Shown: positions 12,667 to 25,630, counted from the stretch's first letter. The stretch: 64,000 nt of DNA from Anisakis pegreffii (GCA_035041965.1 JAPYMA010001660.1:80842-144841); one strand, 5' to 3'. The notes: generated from the sequence alone by a model not told the origin. Translations and numbers: made by a program.

Positions 12667-15600
12667 TTAAGTTTGAAATTGAGCAAGGGCGTGTATGATG
12701 GCGATACGTGCATGGACACGGCTCTCGTTATCGATAGCCTTCAACGACATACAAACAAAATCCGCAAAACATTCGTCCGCATCTCGTTGCGCATCTGCCG
12801 CAACGGAACCTCGATGTGCCGTCGAGGTGGGACGTGAATCAACCAGACGTTGTAAGGCATCCGCACTTCGCATGAATGCTCCAGCACTTCCCAGTAACGC
12901 ATCCGCCAGCGTGTCCACTGCTGATGACGACGAACTGCACTCCGCGCTAATCGCTAAAGGTGCACTCCGAAAGCGTTTCTTTGGTGGACCACTATCATCG
13001 ATAATCACCGGATCCGAAACGGCGCCACTTTCGGAGCCAGAATTTGGGCGTGTTTGCTGCTGTACGGATAAGTGACGATCAGCGCTGGCTCCGATTCTGG
13101 ATATTGATGGTTCCAAATCATCAGCATGCGACACTTCCTCAGCCTCAGTCCTGAAAATGAGTGGCAGATATTGTCAAAATCTGAATCCAAATGCATTTAT
13201 AAGTTTCACAAAACAAAGAGCGTGCAGCAATGCATGCTTAAAGATGACAGATACAACCTCAAAGAGAATTCAAATGTTCTAATGAGCGATTCTTCAATTC
13301 GTAATTCGTTCATCTCAGATTCAAATTGGCACTTCAATGGGAAATCGAACAACATGATGAGATTATAATAATCGAGGTTCCTGAAAATGAGGAAGCAAAT
13401 CAATCCGTCAATAATCACCTTGGATTATCGTCGTTCTTCGAATCCAGTTCATCACCAGCATCTGATGCTTGTTCAAATGCTTCCAGTTTGACGGCTGATG
13501 AAACTGTTACGCTATTCTGCCGCCTGCAACGAAGAAATCAACTCAAAAAAATCATTTCAAAAAGACTCAGAAGAAGGAAACAATGATTTCTTCTCTACAG
13601 ATCTTGAGATGTTACGAATGAATGCATTTGGTTCCAACAATGATAACTAACACGCTCATAAATTAAGTCATTCGATGAGCATATTTCATATCTCATAATC
13701 AGGTCCACTATTGAAAAAAGTAGCTCCGCTAATCGCTAATTCGCTAACAAAATGATCTTCTTCCGCTAAAATATTCCGCCTTTAGTTCTGATAACGGAAG
13801 ACAAGCGAGAACTTTTCGCTAAAAGCGCTGCTATCCAAAAAAGTAGGGAAACATTTTGATGAAACGCTATTTTCGACAACATAAAAATTAGTCCGCTAAT
13901 CGCTGCTTTCAAATGATCCGTCAAAATTTGCAATTGCAAAGCTTATTACTCTGGAAAAGACCTCATTACGCAATTACCTCTTTCCGCGATTCGATGCAGC
14001 TTTTATTACTTCACTTAATTCGTCATATTTGGCTGGATGTTTCCTTTTGAAGTGATTCTTAATGTTGTGGTTGGTGGTTCTATGTGCTCTTATTTCATGC
14101 ATTTTCGGTAAGCACACCTTACATTCGAAAACATAGATCTCGTCCTCTCTATTTTTGAATAACAAATAGTCATTGAGATGAGGCCAGGGATTCGACTCCA
14201 TATCGAACCCGTGCGAGTTATCCCCATGGCTCATCATTTTGCTCCTAAAAACATTTCTGATCGGAAACCATTTTCCCGGTAACATTGCAGCTAATAGTAT
14301 CAACGGAACACTCTGATCATCTCCAAAAGCATTAGAGCAATAAACGTTCAAAGAAACATCGAGTAAAACAATGGCAATTATCGACAAAGGGCAATCAGTC
14401 ATCTGAGTTTTTTTGTTCGAATGACGTAAAGTGTTCCACTTAAATGAATTAACGCTTGTAATAACAACTGAAAAGTTCGAAACTGAGGAAAATCGGGAGG
14501 AAAACGATGAAAAACGAACAAAATTTCATTCACCACATAACATTTTACGAGTAACGTAACATAGTGAGCTGAGACGGAATGCTTGTGGTGCACTTAGGGC
14601 AAACATTTGAGGCAGTATTGAATATTCTACTTCGAACCGTTCGGAGGAGTACAACTAAGGGAAATTCGAATTTAGTACTTTTTATTGTTACACCACAAAT
14701 ATGAATTTTAAATATGTCACTGTTGGAAAAATTAGGCATTCTACTGCAGAGAAAAATTAGAGAGTTAGCGGAAGACAACGAAAAAGTAGCTCACTAAAAC
14801 GCTCACTGAAGAAACTTACGTACATTATCGCTAATTTATGCTGCTAAACAATACTGTGGCTGAAGTTATCGCTGCAAATTTCCGCTATTTGAACGAAGTA
14901 GCGCGCTGTAATGCTACCGAAAAATCTAGCTCCACTGGTGGCAGAGTAGTGAAATAGCGCTAATCATGTAACACAGAAAGATTTCAAATGTCGTGTCAAA
15001 CCGCGACAACCATTTTAAGATTGGAATTCTCAATTCGGTCGATTTATACGCAAAGTAAGCGATTGTCCAGTTCGGAACAGCCAAGATGGGTATCAGCCGT
15101 TCGGGTGAACATCGAGATTCAAGCAAGCGTTGAACGGTATGATTCCCTTGACAGCGTGACTTCCTTGGATGTTTTAAGTCAGGGTTTGTCAATTGAGGGT
15201 GCTCGCACCCCCAATAGGTGCGAAAGGGTAGTCCGGGGGTGCGAAATAAGGTTCTACTTTTTGGACATTGAGGCGGAGAGGACGGGAATTCAATGCATGT
15301 GTGTGTGTGTGTGTGCGAGTAGGTGAGAAATACTTATCTACACCATAAACATTCACTCGATTGGATAAGAGATACACAATGGATATTGTGAGGGACGCGA
15401 GGAGATCTAAAAATTTTCTGGGGTGTGCGACGGGAAAAAAGGTTGAGAACCAGTGATTTAAGTGAACGCAACGAGTTCACAGGGAATCAGCTACGCTGAA
15501 GTGACCGAACTCGAAATAACCACACGATGATCATTCCAATGTCTAACCTTCCATCGTTTATGCACTGATCCAGAAAGTTCAGATCTGTATAGTAGGAGAA

Positions 15601-16324
15601 CGATGATTCACCACCGTTCAAACTAATACGACGACGTTCCTTGGTATAGCGATCACGTAACGTTCGCCATCTAGTCTTGACCGTTTCAACTGAAATGAGC
15701 CCAGGAGAATATCTCGAATAGTCAATATGAGTCGCAGACAAACCTCTTAAACCGACCAATCTGCATATCGCTAAGAATCATCTGCGTTGAATACAATTTA
15801 AAGGGACATTCAATGAAAATAACATCTGGAATGTCATGTCTCATTAAAACTTCTGCTTAAGACTCAGCACGTTTTCAGTCTCCTCATTACCAGTATTATT
15901 CTACGCTAGCTCCATTCATTCTTCCGTGACCACAGAGGGAGAATAAAAACCAAAAAAGAATTATTGGTCAGATCAAATAACGAGTGACAAAACTATTGTA
16001 CCAGATACCCCTCAGCATTCCCTTTAGAAAAAAGATGCATACTGATAAATTGGACGGGTTGTCCAAACCAAATTCACCTCACCATTTGGTCACTGGCTAA
16101 TTCATGGAGGCGTGCAGCACCAAAAAGCACTCAAACTGATGAATTTCACAACAAACCCTACCCTGTTCATCTAGGTTTGCAGCAATTTCATTCCACGCTT
16201 CTTGCTTCTTCAGTGAATTGGCGTGCAGTGGATGCGATGGATCGAAAACGATCGGTTTTCGTCGCACTTCTCTGACAATACTATCGTTGAATGTCGAATT
16301 CCGTCCGCCTTTCGTTGACTCCAT
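12667..16324 (-). CDS. MADF-BESS DNA-binding protein, optionally with a BED finger
   Basis: Core exons on the minus strand are 16324-16162, 15689-15548 and 13150-12667: 789 nt, in frame throughout, 262 residues. The ATG at 16324 follows an in-frame stop. Exons 1 and 2 form a complete MADF domain, the Adf-1-type Myb/SANT DNA-binding fold: FNDSIVREVRRKPIVFD, HPLHANSLKKQEAWNEIA, then VKTRWRTLRDRYTKERRR and FSYYTDLNFLD. Exon 3 has a Ser-rich middle with a basic PPKKRFR patch (likely nuclear signal) and ends in a BESS-like helix (DECFADFVCMSLKAID, ARIAIIHALAQFQ), used for protein contacts in this family. Intron 2 (2397 bp) contains a BED-finger exon that fits in frame (14244-13978) and a hAT MITE. 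Likely a nuclear transcriptional regulator. The splice phases agree at every junction, which supports the model strongly. Confidence 0.87.
13978..14244 (-). CDS. BED-type zinc-finger exon inside the MADF gene intron
   Basis: On the minus strand a TTTTTAG acceptor ends at 14245 and a donor AG|GTAATT follows 13978. The 267-nt exon encodes a BED finger: ECKVC supplies the Cys pair, and HNIKNHFKRKHP supplies the His pair with the typical K-R-K-H-P end. BED fingers bind DNA and are common in hAT transposases and in proteins domesticated from them. The exon begins with one nucleotide and ends with two, so it can be spliced between MADF exons 2 and 3 in frame (351-residue product) or skipped. It could instead be a separate gene: ATG codons lie at 14237 and 14234, shortly after the acceptor. 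I see no transposase catalytic domain next to it. Confidence 0.65.
15180..15455. mobile_element. hAT-type MITE with 8-bp target duplication
   Basis: The 276-bp element starts CAGGGTTTGTCAATT and ends GGTTGAGAACCAGTG. The reverse complement of the right end, CACTGGTTCTCAACC, is the familiar hAT terminal signature; the left end matches it imperfectly. Flanks are TTTTAAGT (15172-15179) and ATTTAAGT (15456-15463), an 8-bp target duplication with one mismatch, as expected for hAT. The inside has no coding capacity. It holds subterminal GGTGCGA/GGTGTGCGA motifs and a (TG)9 tract at 15298-15315. It is inserted in intron 2 of the MADF gene, about 900 bp upstream of the BED exon in transcription order. 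Confidence 0.85.
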
Positions 16325-17590
16325 TCTTTATAAGAAAACAGAAGCTGGAATTTGTTTCCTTGCACGAATTCGAGTGAAAATAGGGGCAATAGCCGTTGAT
16401 ATGCATTGTCGATATAGCTAGTTTAGAAAACAATATATTCGTTAGCGGTTCAGTTGCACACTTTCTGCATGAATCACAAACGCACTGTTGCAAGCGATTG
16501 TTTAGTTCGGAGGAAGTTTCTCGCTGCCTCGCTTCAAAAACGCCAACTGAATAATGCTTTTTTAAAATGATGTTTGATCGAGCTCAAAAGCTATACCATT
16601 TTCTCAATGCAAAACGCATGTTTTATATCTCCAGTTACGGAGAATAACTATCAATTGAAGGGGTTCTATTACAATCATCACAATGTTTGCTGTGCTATGC
16701 TCATTAAAATGATTGTTACCAGCATCTTTCATACTCATAATCCACCATTACGAGTTTTTACGAAATGGAGCTCATTTTTCAAAACGGTCAAAACTCACAG
16801 TAAACAGAGGAAATTAGTGTTACAGATGGTTATTTGTGATAAATGTAATAAAAGTTTGTGATTCAAGGGAATTTGTAATAAAAGTGATAGGTAAATTGAT
16901 GAAGTGATAGAGTGATAGTGATACTTCAAGGGTTTAGTTAATAAAATGAAGCGATAAAATAACACATTATATGCTACCGTGCGCAATATGCAAACTTGTG
17001 CAAATATCTCTTTTGGTGCACACAGTGATATCTTATCGTTAGAGTAGTGGATAATCGTCAAGTAGTGAGTGAATGCACTAAAGTTTGCCAATACGACAAA
17101 CATCTCGCTATCAAGCAAACAGAATTTACCGCTCCTCGGCAAACGTTAATCAGGCGTAAGGTTAGGATTCATCCGAATTATACTCGCATATGCTTGAATG
17201 TGATAAGAGCATGCTCACTTCAACATAACACAGTGAAAACATTCCGCTTCGGGTCTGTACTCGATATTACCTGGTTAACTAACAACAATATGATAGCAGC
17301 AGAAAGGCATGAAAATTGAGCAGATGTGTTATTTGAATACAAAAAAAACGAGGAACGTCTGAACAGTGCAGTCAAAAATGTTTAGCATGCGAGATGATGA
17401 TATGAGGCAGTTTCACTTCGACATTTCTGTTGATAGATTAAGGAATAAACCGTTATATCGATAAAGAAAGCGATAAAGTGAAGCGGAACAGCGGCAAGCA
17501 AGCAAATGCTGGAGATTGTAGCGATGATACAAGTCAGGCCAACTCATCAATCGATAAAGTAAGCAAGCGAGCGCATCGTCGCTATGCGGC
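16325..17590. other. Intergenic region upstream of the MADF gene
   Basis: The stretch lies upstream of the MADF start on the minus strand and before a candidate plus-strand 5' exon. It probably holds promoter elements for one or both. I see no TATA box in a convincing place and no protein motif; open frames of up to 115 codons on either strand look like chance. Confidence 0.5.
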
Positions 17591-17769
17591 ATGGTTCCGC
17601 CCATCCGTCAACGAGTCAGTTCACGGACTGCGGAGTGCACAGACGTATCGAATAGCACCGTGCCGCCCTCCGTCATCAACATAACAGCAGCAGCAGCAGC
17701 AGCCAACCAGGCACACCAGCATCAGCAGCAGCAGCAGGCAAGCAAACGATCGCACCGCACCCAACAACA
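17591..17769 (+). CDS. Candidate 5' exon with Ala and Gln tracts
   Basis: An ATG at 17591 opens a frame with VPPIRQRVSS, then SNSTVPPSVINIT, a six-Ala run, HQHQQQQQ and a basic SKRSHRTQQQ. Such Ala and Gln runs are common at the amino ends of nematode transcription regulators. The tracts come from CAG repeats (17685-17703 and 17722-17738). A possible donor GTACAT follows 17769, but I find no downstream exon that must join it, and a different frame is also open just upstream. I do not recognise the protein; CAG repeats alone could produce this appearance. Confidence 0.27.
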
Positions 17770-20501
17770 GTACATTCTCGCTATTTCCCACTCACATATA
17801 GCAAATATCACTAATGCTTTTACTAATACCGATATTAGTTCTCATGTTCACAGAGAATATGCCATCGAGTTGATATCAATACATAATGTTATCGAGAATT
17901 CCTGTATTTAGTCTCAAATCCAGGAATTGGTAACATTCATTCCAGTTTCCAACTTCACACAGTCATTCATAAGTATTTGTGCAAATGCTGTGTCATGCAA
18001 CAAACTGTTTATGTAATCACACTTCAAATTTTTACGTTTCATGCAATATGTGGAAAATATTGTTAAGATCAGAAGATTGGAACTGAATTAGAGTAAAAGC
18101 AATGATATTACATGCGAAAAATTTCGATATCTTTCATGATGACATTTATATGACCTTAAAAAAGTAGAATATTTCATGAAGAACCAATATGGCATGCAAA
18201 ATTCTGCGAGAAATTTGCAGATCAACGTAATCGAATATTACCGGTCAATTGCTCATCAACGATTGGTAGATGTTTGAATGTTTTGCGTTTAATTTCGAGT
18301 TACTAGCTTCAAGGAGGTATTTTCCACTGTAAGCTATGTCGATGAGCACTTCAATTTCAACGTTTACTCGCACGATTATATTATCGTTTTTTGGGCACAA
18401 ACTTGGCATAGTCACTGCTTAACTGAATTTTTCCATAGAATATGTTTAGTTTGAGAAAACCGCAATTGAGCCATCGAATTCTACGAAATGCAGCAATCGT
18501 GAGTGAACAGCGAACAGCTTTGAAATGCTTCGGCGGTAACATCGAAGAACATTCGCAATAGTGTTATCAAAATATTATTCCCTGATTGTTTCAAACATAC
18601 TTGCTGCTGTGGCTAAGGCGCATTCAAACTAAGCGAGCTTGTTTATCATGTATTTTCAGCTGGAGTGCATTCAAAGAAAGTGCATCTGGATCTTGTTTAT
18701 GACTGCAAGTGAATTTCGACGTTGAGACGTGGAGGAAAACAAAATAAGTCATCAAAAGTAGACGAGTGGAACACTTCAAAAAAAAATTTAATTTGGAAGA
18801 AAAAATAATTTGAAGCAAAACGAAATTTAATTTGCAAGCATCAGTTGGTCATTAAAATAAGGCCGGGAAAATACTCTATATCTCAAGATCACGCTTTGTT
18901 TTTGCGATCATTGCGTAAGATCTCTGAAGCCACCAGCAGTATTTGTTCTATGATGAACGTATAAATATTTACACGTCAATTTCACTGTTCCCATTCAGAC
19001 TGCACTTTAACATTAATGAAAAAAGAATAAAAAATCATTGTCTTTGCTAAACAATGTTAAGACGCTGCCTTTCCTTTGTTGTTTTTTTGTGTGCATCCTT
19101 TTAATTAACCAATAACTTGCTTCGACCCATAAGCAATGAATCATAATCTGACACGTTTTTTTGCCTGCTCCCAGAATATATTTCCCATTTGTGGCTGAGG
19201 GTAAAAAATTACTGCAAGGGACTATATGTTGGATAATGCAAAATGCAAGCAAACCAGTCAATTTTTTTGAGTCTAGACACACTAGATGAATTGAGCAGTT
19301 TCAATTTTGAGTCTTGGATCATCTGTTCGACTGGGAGCGAAATTCATTATGCAGTGATTGATGAGATGGAAGCGCAAAAGCAGACAATTGCAACTGAATA
19401 TATGTTAATCTTCCGGATATGAAGCATTTGACGCATGACTGCTGCACATTGGTAATCGTCGCTAGGCATTCGATCTCGTTTCATTATGTGAAAGGTCTGA
19501 TATCCTTTAATCCAAAGTCTACAGAGAAATTTGCAAAAATTTTGCTATCCCATGTGCATCAACAACTGAACCAATATTAATGAAGGAATTTTCAACTTTT
19601 GTTCATCTGACCATACATAAACGTACTCACACTATACATAAGTATATAGAAACCACAAACTTGTTTGAAAAAGCATTTTGCAATTATCCTTAACAGTAAC
19701 TGCAATAACAGCACTAAAAGTGGCGTGAATTTTTCACTTTAAAAGATCAAAATGATCCAAAATTTTGTTGTTTTGTTAATGGCTTCAATGCCTTATCAAA
19801 TCATTTCATTGGGTTGTTCCATAACCTCGTGCGCTTTATCTAAATTTTCGAAAGATTCCAAAGATTTTCTAAAAAAATCTTCAATAGCTTTTCATTTGCA
19901 ACGATTCCATAGTGATCATGTCAAATAAAGCAAACCATGGAAATTGTTTAAATTAATTGAATTGAAATTAATTAAAACGCGTTAAGCGTGGAACATATTT
20001 ATTCGGCAGAAATTGCAGTCATCATAATCATACAATCAAAAATGAAAATCGACCAAAACAATCACGAGAACACGAGTTTGGAAAATTTTGCGCAACTCAG
20101 AAAATGTGCGTTCATACAGGTTGTTCGCGTTCATGGAGCATATTTAAGCACTTAAATGGGTAATTCGAACGAATCTGCTTTTCGAAGATTCATTACTAAT
20201 TCATTTCTGGTCAAATGAAATGAAGGATCCAGGACTAGGGAAACCACTATGAAGATTTCATTCTGATGCCTTAGGATATCATGATGAGGTATCTGGATAT
20301 AGAGATGTATGTTTAAATGTTTTGCACGGTTCTTTGATGATCACAACCTGAACTGTTAAGCACTCATAAACATCGAAGTGAAGCTAATGGAACGGTAAAA
20401 ATTTGTCTGCTTGGAAGCATTTGGACGATGAGCCGGGCGAGATGGGCTTTTCGCTGGAAAGGTATGCATGGAAATGGCGAGCACGACGTTGTGCTAAAAA
20501 C
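17770..20501. other. No gene seen
   Basis: AT-rich DNA with only short open frames and no recognisable motif, tRNA or mobile-element ends. It may be intron of the candidate gene starting at 17591, or intergenic DNA beyond the 3' end of the F-box gene. Confidence 0.5.
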
Positions 20502-23283
20502 TCAGTCTGTGACTCCAACATTTTGGATGCCTACTTCAATAGCGGTTAATTGGGTTGAAGAGGACTCTTTTGAGTTAGACGACAGAGGTTCTTCAGACGC
20601 TGATTCACTGCTTGAAACGGTCTTCGACTTCCCCTGACTTGAGGCTTCGGATGCACTTTCAGGCTCATCGAAGTCCAGCTCACCGATCATAGCCTGCAAT
20701 TTCAGAACGTTGCTGGTGTTCAGTTCACTTGAACCTGTTTAAATCGCCTCAATTCACGCCATGTTTAATATTTAAGAGATCATTATCCGTTCGTTTGCAC
20801 ATGAGGATTTTTGATCACAGACATTAAATGCTTCAACTCGTTCGCTGCTCGTTTTTTATGGATCGTCACAAAATATATGATGTTATCTTTTTATGAGACG
20901 GCCAATATTACTTCAGTTTTGTGATTAATTCTGCTAATTTTATTTGCAACTCACCTTTAGTCCAACGATTTCGCCTTTAACGACTAGCAACTGAGGTAGA
21001 TTCTTGAAATCTTGAAGAACCTGAAAAACGAAATGAATTTTTTGTTCAGGGTGATTGAAATAGCGCCTCGTAAGGTTTGACAAACCTTACAAAACTGGTC
21101 AAATATGCGGAACGGTCAGTTTTAATGAATCGTTTTTATTTAGTGGGTTGCAATGACAATCGAAGAAAAAAGTGTTTTGAAGATATGTCTTCACCTCATA
21201 GTTTCGGCATCCGTGAACGATGAATTTCTTGAGAGCCGTATGCTGCGCAAGCTCCACAACTGTACCTCGATTGATCTTTTCGAGGTCCAATTCTCGGAGG
21301 TATATGAACTAAAATCAAAATCATTCTTGACTAGACTGAAGTAAAGTGGTTTAAAAAAAGTCAATCTCTTCTTCAAAATCATATTTTGCATTCAGAAAAC
21401 GGTTTCTGCACAATCGACTTTGTTTCAAAACCTGATAAGCATGAGCAGCAGATCAACGATGATTTCCGAACGATGAACCATGGTAAATTCAAAAGTGATG
21501 AACCAAAGTTAACGGATAATGAATAGTGATTCTAAGCCTGTGAGTAGTTCTAACCTCTAATCGTGGCATATTTTTGGCCATATACGAGAAGAAGCTGTCC
21601 GGCAAAAAGGAGTAATCAACCGGTTTATCCACTATACAAACTCGTTCAACACGATGCTCGAATTTCCTCAGCAACGTCATCAATGGTCCCTGCAATGATG
21701 AATGATATATTGTTTGATCTATTTCATTGATTATCTCATTAATAAAATTTGAAAAAAAGTTGATAATTTCGCTAAGGTCCCCTTCAAAAGCTGACTGAGT
21801 AAGACGGATCCAGCCCGAGGAACATGCATTATCGACTAGCATGTTTATGATTGTATCTATTAACAATGATTAGTTCATTGACCTAAAATTTATTACTCAC
21901 AATTATGTGTGCTTGAATACAATCCCTTTCCAGCGCAATAGTAATTTTAACAAACATATTATGCTAGGCGAAAATTTTCAACAATTTCGCTTTGCTAAAT
22001 CCATGACAAAGCAGGCAGTTCCGTTTCATTGCCATAAGCCTAACTAAAGATCAAATTGCTCATTTCTAAAGATTTACTAGAAAAATGATTGATGTTGATT
22101 GCAGACTATAGCCAAACATTCGAGGTGCTCCAAAGCTGCGTGAGTCCAATGGAAATTGAAAGCGCTTTCAAACTCAAACTGAATGCGAGAAAGCTCATTT
22201 GGAGAAGAAAAAATCTTCAACATCTGTTGTTTATAACGGAAAAACTGTTGTCTGCTACCTATGTTTCCTGGTTCGATGCAAAAGGCGGATTTGCTCGAAA
22301 ATCACCGAAATTGAGTGCTGGAATTAGAACAGAAAGAATTTGCTCCGTGAATTTCCTCAATTTGCTACCGATAAATGATTTCTAAGCGGTGACTTCACAG
22401 CGAAAATTGTGCGATTGAACGCAATGATTAATCATCGTGGATGTCGTGTGTTTTTGACTCATTCGTCTTGTTTGTTTGGAAGTCTGCATCTCTTTTCCGC
22501 ATTTTACTAACTGTCAGAAAAATACACGCCCGCATCATTGAACAATAACCATGATTAAAAATAGCAAATGATCGTATATGACGATTTTAACGTATTGTTC
22601 AAAGGAAAATAAGAGTAGGAGTAGTCTCTGGTCAACGAAGCGAAACTTGAACACAAATAACAACAAAGTATTATATCATATTCTATAAGCAAATGGTCAA
22701 ATAATCTCTCGAGGATGGACAAAAATTGCTCGACAAAGTAGTTTGATTCACAGAAGTGGTTAATTTTGAGTACCAAAGGTACTGTTCACCATCCAGCTTC
22801 GTGTGAAATTCAATCTCATGATATGGAATGGAGTCAAGTCTATTTGAAAATATTCCTGTCAAGGTAAATTGTTTCATTTGGATACTGCCTGTACCACATT
22901 CCCGCTAACTATAAACGAACTCATTGTCAACTCACGAAATCCGAGATTTAGCGCAAAATTTTTGGACAATATTTCTTTTTCCGTCGTACCCGTAGGCATA
23001 GGCTATAGGCAATCATCGAAGGCACACTGCACAATTGATAAGTTCAAGGGATGCTGATGATCATGTGCTAACCTCATGTTCATGAAAATGACAACTGCAA
23101 CAATAAATATACACCACTTGACGATTCCAGAAGATTGGTCCATCGAAACTGATATTAACGGTCATTTTCTCATGACCGCTACAGTGGTTCTTTCGGAAGA
23201 TCACATAAACCCAAACAGGCTTATCCTCGTTTCGTGCGGCCATCAAACACAACTCGCGCCAGCGATGACAAACCAATTCAAGT
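20502..23283 (-). CDS. F-box / leucine-rich-repeat-like protein (5' end missing)
   Basis: Minus-strand exons that chain in phase 0 at the 3' end are 21689-21555 (or extending up to about 21862), 21308-21195, 21020-20955 and 20693-20502 (stop). Upstream, 23283-23073 encodes LELVCHRWRELCLMAARNED, which fits the second half of an F-box. A further exon at about 22859-22777 is possible. The 3' exons read like irregular leucine-rich repeats: RVERVCIVDKPVDYSFLPD, YLRELDLEKINRGTVVELA, TALKKFIVHGCRN and LPQLLVVKGEIVGLK. The carboxyl end is an acidic Ser-rich tail (LDFDEPESASEASS). F-box proteins recruit substrates to SCF ubiquitin ligases, with the repeats reading the substrate. The first half of the F-box was not found, and the middle of the gene is uncertain. 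A divergent nematode FBXL-type protein is the best reading. Confidence 0.6.
21070..21090. repeat. Short perfect inverted repeat in an intron
   Basis: GTAAGGTTTG-A-CAAACCTTAC: 10-bp arms around one base, in an intron of the F-box-like gene between the exons at 21195 and 21020. The left arm starts with GTAAG and could act as a cryptic donor on the plus strand. No function is evident. Confidence 0.7.
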
Positions 23284-25566
23284 CTGAAATTTCACATCAT
23301 TCAACAATCGCCTCGTTCTCTTCCATCTCGGATCACTTTTTTATCAGTCAATTCCTAGCAATATCTAAAGTGAAATTCCGCTTATTGTTAGCTATTTGGT
23401 GATATCTCCTAAAGTGAGTCGCATGCGCCTATAAAATGAAAAATGACGTGTATTCGAGAGAAACGTTTTCGGTGAGGCACGATCAACGATTGAGCACATA
23501 CTAATTCATTTGCACGCAAAGGTGACGTTAAGCACTCAATTTATCGTGCTTCCATTAAGAATGTCTATAATTTGATCCAACGATAAAGCCGCCACTCAAT
23601 ACCGAAACGTTCAGAACTTAAGGAAGTATTTGCATAATCGCTCGTTGTTGCCTATGATATAAACGATTCGAAAATCACTCTTTCTTTACATCAGTCAATG
23701 ATGGATAACATCACAACTGACAGCAAAACTAACAAATGAGGAACATAACTCAAAATCCTTGCTGAGAGATCCAACAAAGGAGAACAAGACGAAACGCGAT
23801 GAGGAAACTTCGAATGAGAATTAGTTGCGTGAAAGCGAAGGGCGGCCGCTTTCTGATGATTTGTTCACACCCAAAAACGGGAGGGAGAATTCATTTCTCA
23901 TGGATGAAAACGATACTGAAAATGGCCTATCACTCAAACGAGATGAAACCGACCCAAAGAAATGAGATCATCAATTATGCTGACATTGTTTATCACTGCT
24001 AGTGCTCCAAAGGTGACAGACAGTTCATAGCCCTTCGACAGCGCTATTTGAGGGGATGAAAACCCATAAGGCTCAAAAAAAAAACTGATCAATTATAATC
24101 ACGTTTGGATCAGTGGCAGTAATGAACAATATTATCGATAAAATCAGAAGTGAGCGATTCGTATAAGTGGATGGAACATCGGAACAACGAGCCAAATAAG
24201 AGAACCGAAGTTCTGAAAATTTAGGTGAATAACTTCGATCACAAATCTAGAAGTCTGGTTGCAAGCTATTTAAATTGAGAATTTTGATGCATTCGACCGA
24301 TTACGCTAATTTTGAGCATTCTTATGAATAATGCTCCTTTCATTGAAATTTTCCAATTATGTTTTGAACTCAATAACATTTAAAGCCCATTTTGAGCTGA
24401 AGTATTCATTTTGGTCGTTTGGCGACTTGAATTCTAAATGAGTGTTCATTGCAAACACTCAACAGCCAATTTTCCTTTTCAACATATCACCAATTACTTT
24501 GTCCACATTTTGTGCAATTTCCGATCTAATTCACTTACTTCATTCACGTTCAATGTTACCGTCTGAATTCGGTCACATGGGATTACCATCATCCAAAAAA
24601 ACAAAATGTTAGCAGCAATACTGCAGCGCACATACGAAACTCAATCAAAATTGGTAATTCAATTCGGGACATTGTTTTTCCATGTTCATGTAAGTCATCA
24701 GTGAGCACACTCTTAATTAAACGCCAATGGCAAGGGAATAGAGATGGTCCGATGAGATTGGATGGAAAAATTGAATGAACTTCTTATTTGCAACAATGTT
24801 CAATGCAAAAATTGTTGCCAATGAGAAGAGCAAAAAGGGCGAAATGAAGCAAACTTTTTCACTCGTCTTGATGCAATGTGGACAGAATCACAGAGTGGCT
24901 AAGTCGAGAATGAATTTTCGGTGATTGATGGATGCGGGAATGGATTCAGCGAATTTTTCAAACAAACATTAAGGAAGTACATCTATTTGATTTCAGCAAA
25001 TGGCTTTGTTCGTATAGCATGAAAATCTATTAATTTTTGAAGCGTGTAGAAGTGCATCAGTATTCTTGTTACTGCTATCGCAGAGTCTCTATCGTGGTGT
25101 TTGCCTATATTCCGTCATTTAGTTTCATTTTGGTTCGACGAACAGGCTAGTGGTATGCGCTACCACGTTTTTCAATATCACCTGATGTAACGTGCGGATG
25201 CAGACTAAACACATAGATCACCGCTAATTGCTGCTCGCAAACAGCTTGACCCTCAACGGCAACTATGCCGTAAATTTCAGCTTTCAAACGGATAGCGAAG
25301 AGGAAGTAAATTCATGCCTTGAGAGGTTCACGTATAGCGATGAAAACATGTTCTGCATTTCAGTTAACTCTTCATAAATGAATTCAAATGATCACAACAG
25401 GAGACATCGAAGATTCATAAATATAAAAACTGAATGAAAGTCGAACGTTATTATGCAGAAAGGAATTAAGCAAAATGAGTTTTCAAGTGAAGAAATGAAA
25501 AGCTACCATAAAACCTAATCAAAAAGTCTTCGCTCGTTTAACTATGAAGACGTCTTTCATTATGGC

Positions 25567-25630
25567 TGATATAATAGAATCCTTCATAATAGAATTCTTT
25601 ATCATCTGATATAATAGAATTCTTTATCAT
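25567..25630 (+). repeat. Short tandem duplication
   Basis: CTGATATAATAGAAT followed by CTTTATCAT occurs twice in direct orientation, with the first unit containing an extra TCCTTCATAATAGAAT segment. It looks like replication slippage in AT-rich DNA. Confidence 0.6.

Noticed and set aside
12695..13075. 126-codon plus-strand open frame
   Set aside because: It is the antisense shadow of the BESS-containing exon of the MADF gene, whose frame is supported by splice phase and domain content.
13319..13586. Plus-strand frame ending in a Ser-rich part and a basic RLRRRKQ tail
   Set aside because: Composition is coding-like and an ATCTCAG acceptor precedes it, but there is no partner exon, no motif, and it lies within the MADF gene intron on the opposite strand. 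Kept out for lack of support.
23702..23965. One frame, coding-like in composition, with an in-frame TAG at 23822 (RDPTKENKTKRDEE before, DDLFTPKNGRENS after)
   Set aside because: The plus strand is purine-rich here, which alone yields Lys/Glu/Asp/Asn runs. No splice site removes the TAG and no family was recognised; a pseudogene cannot be excluded.
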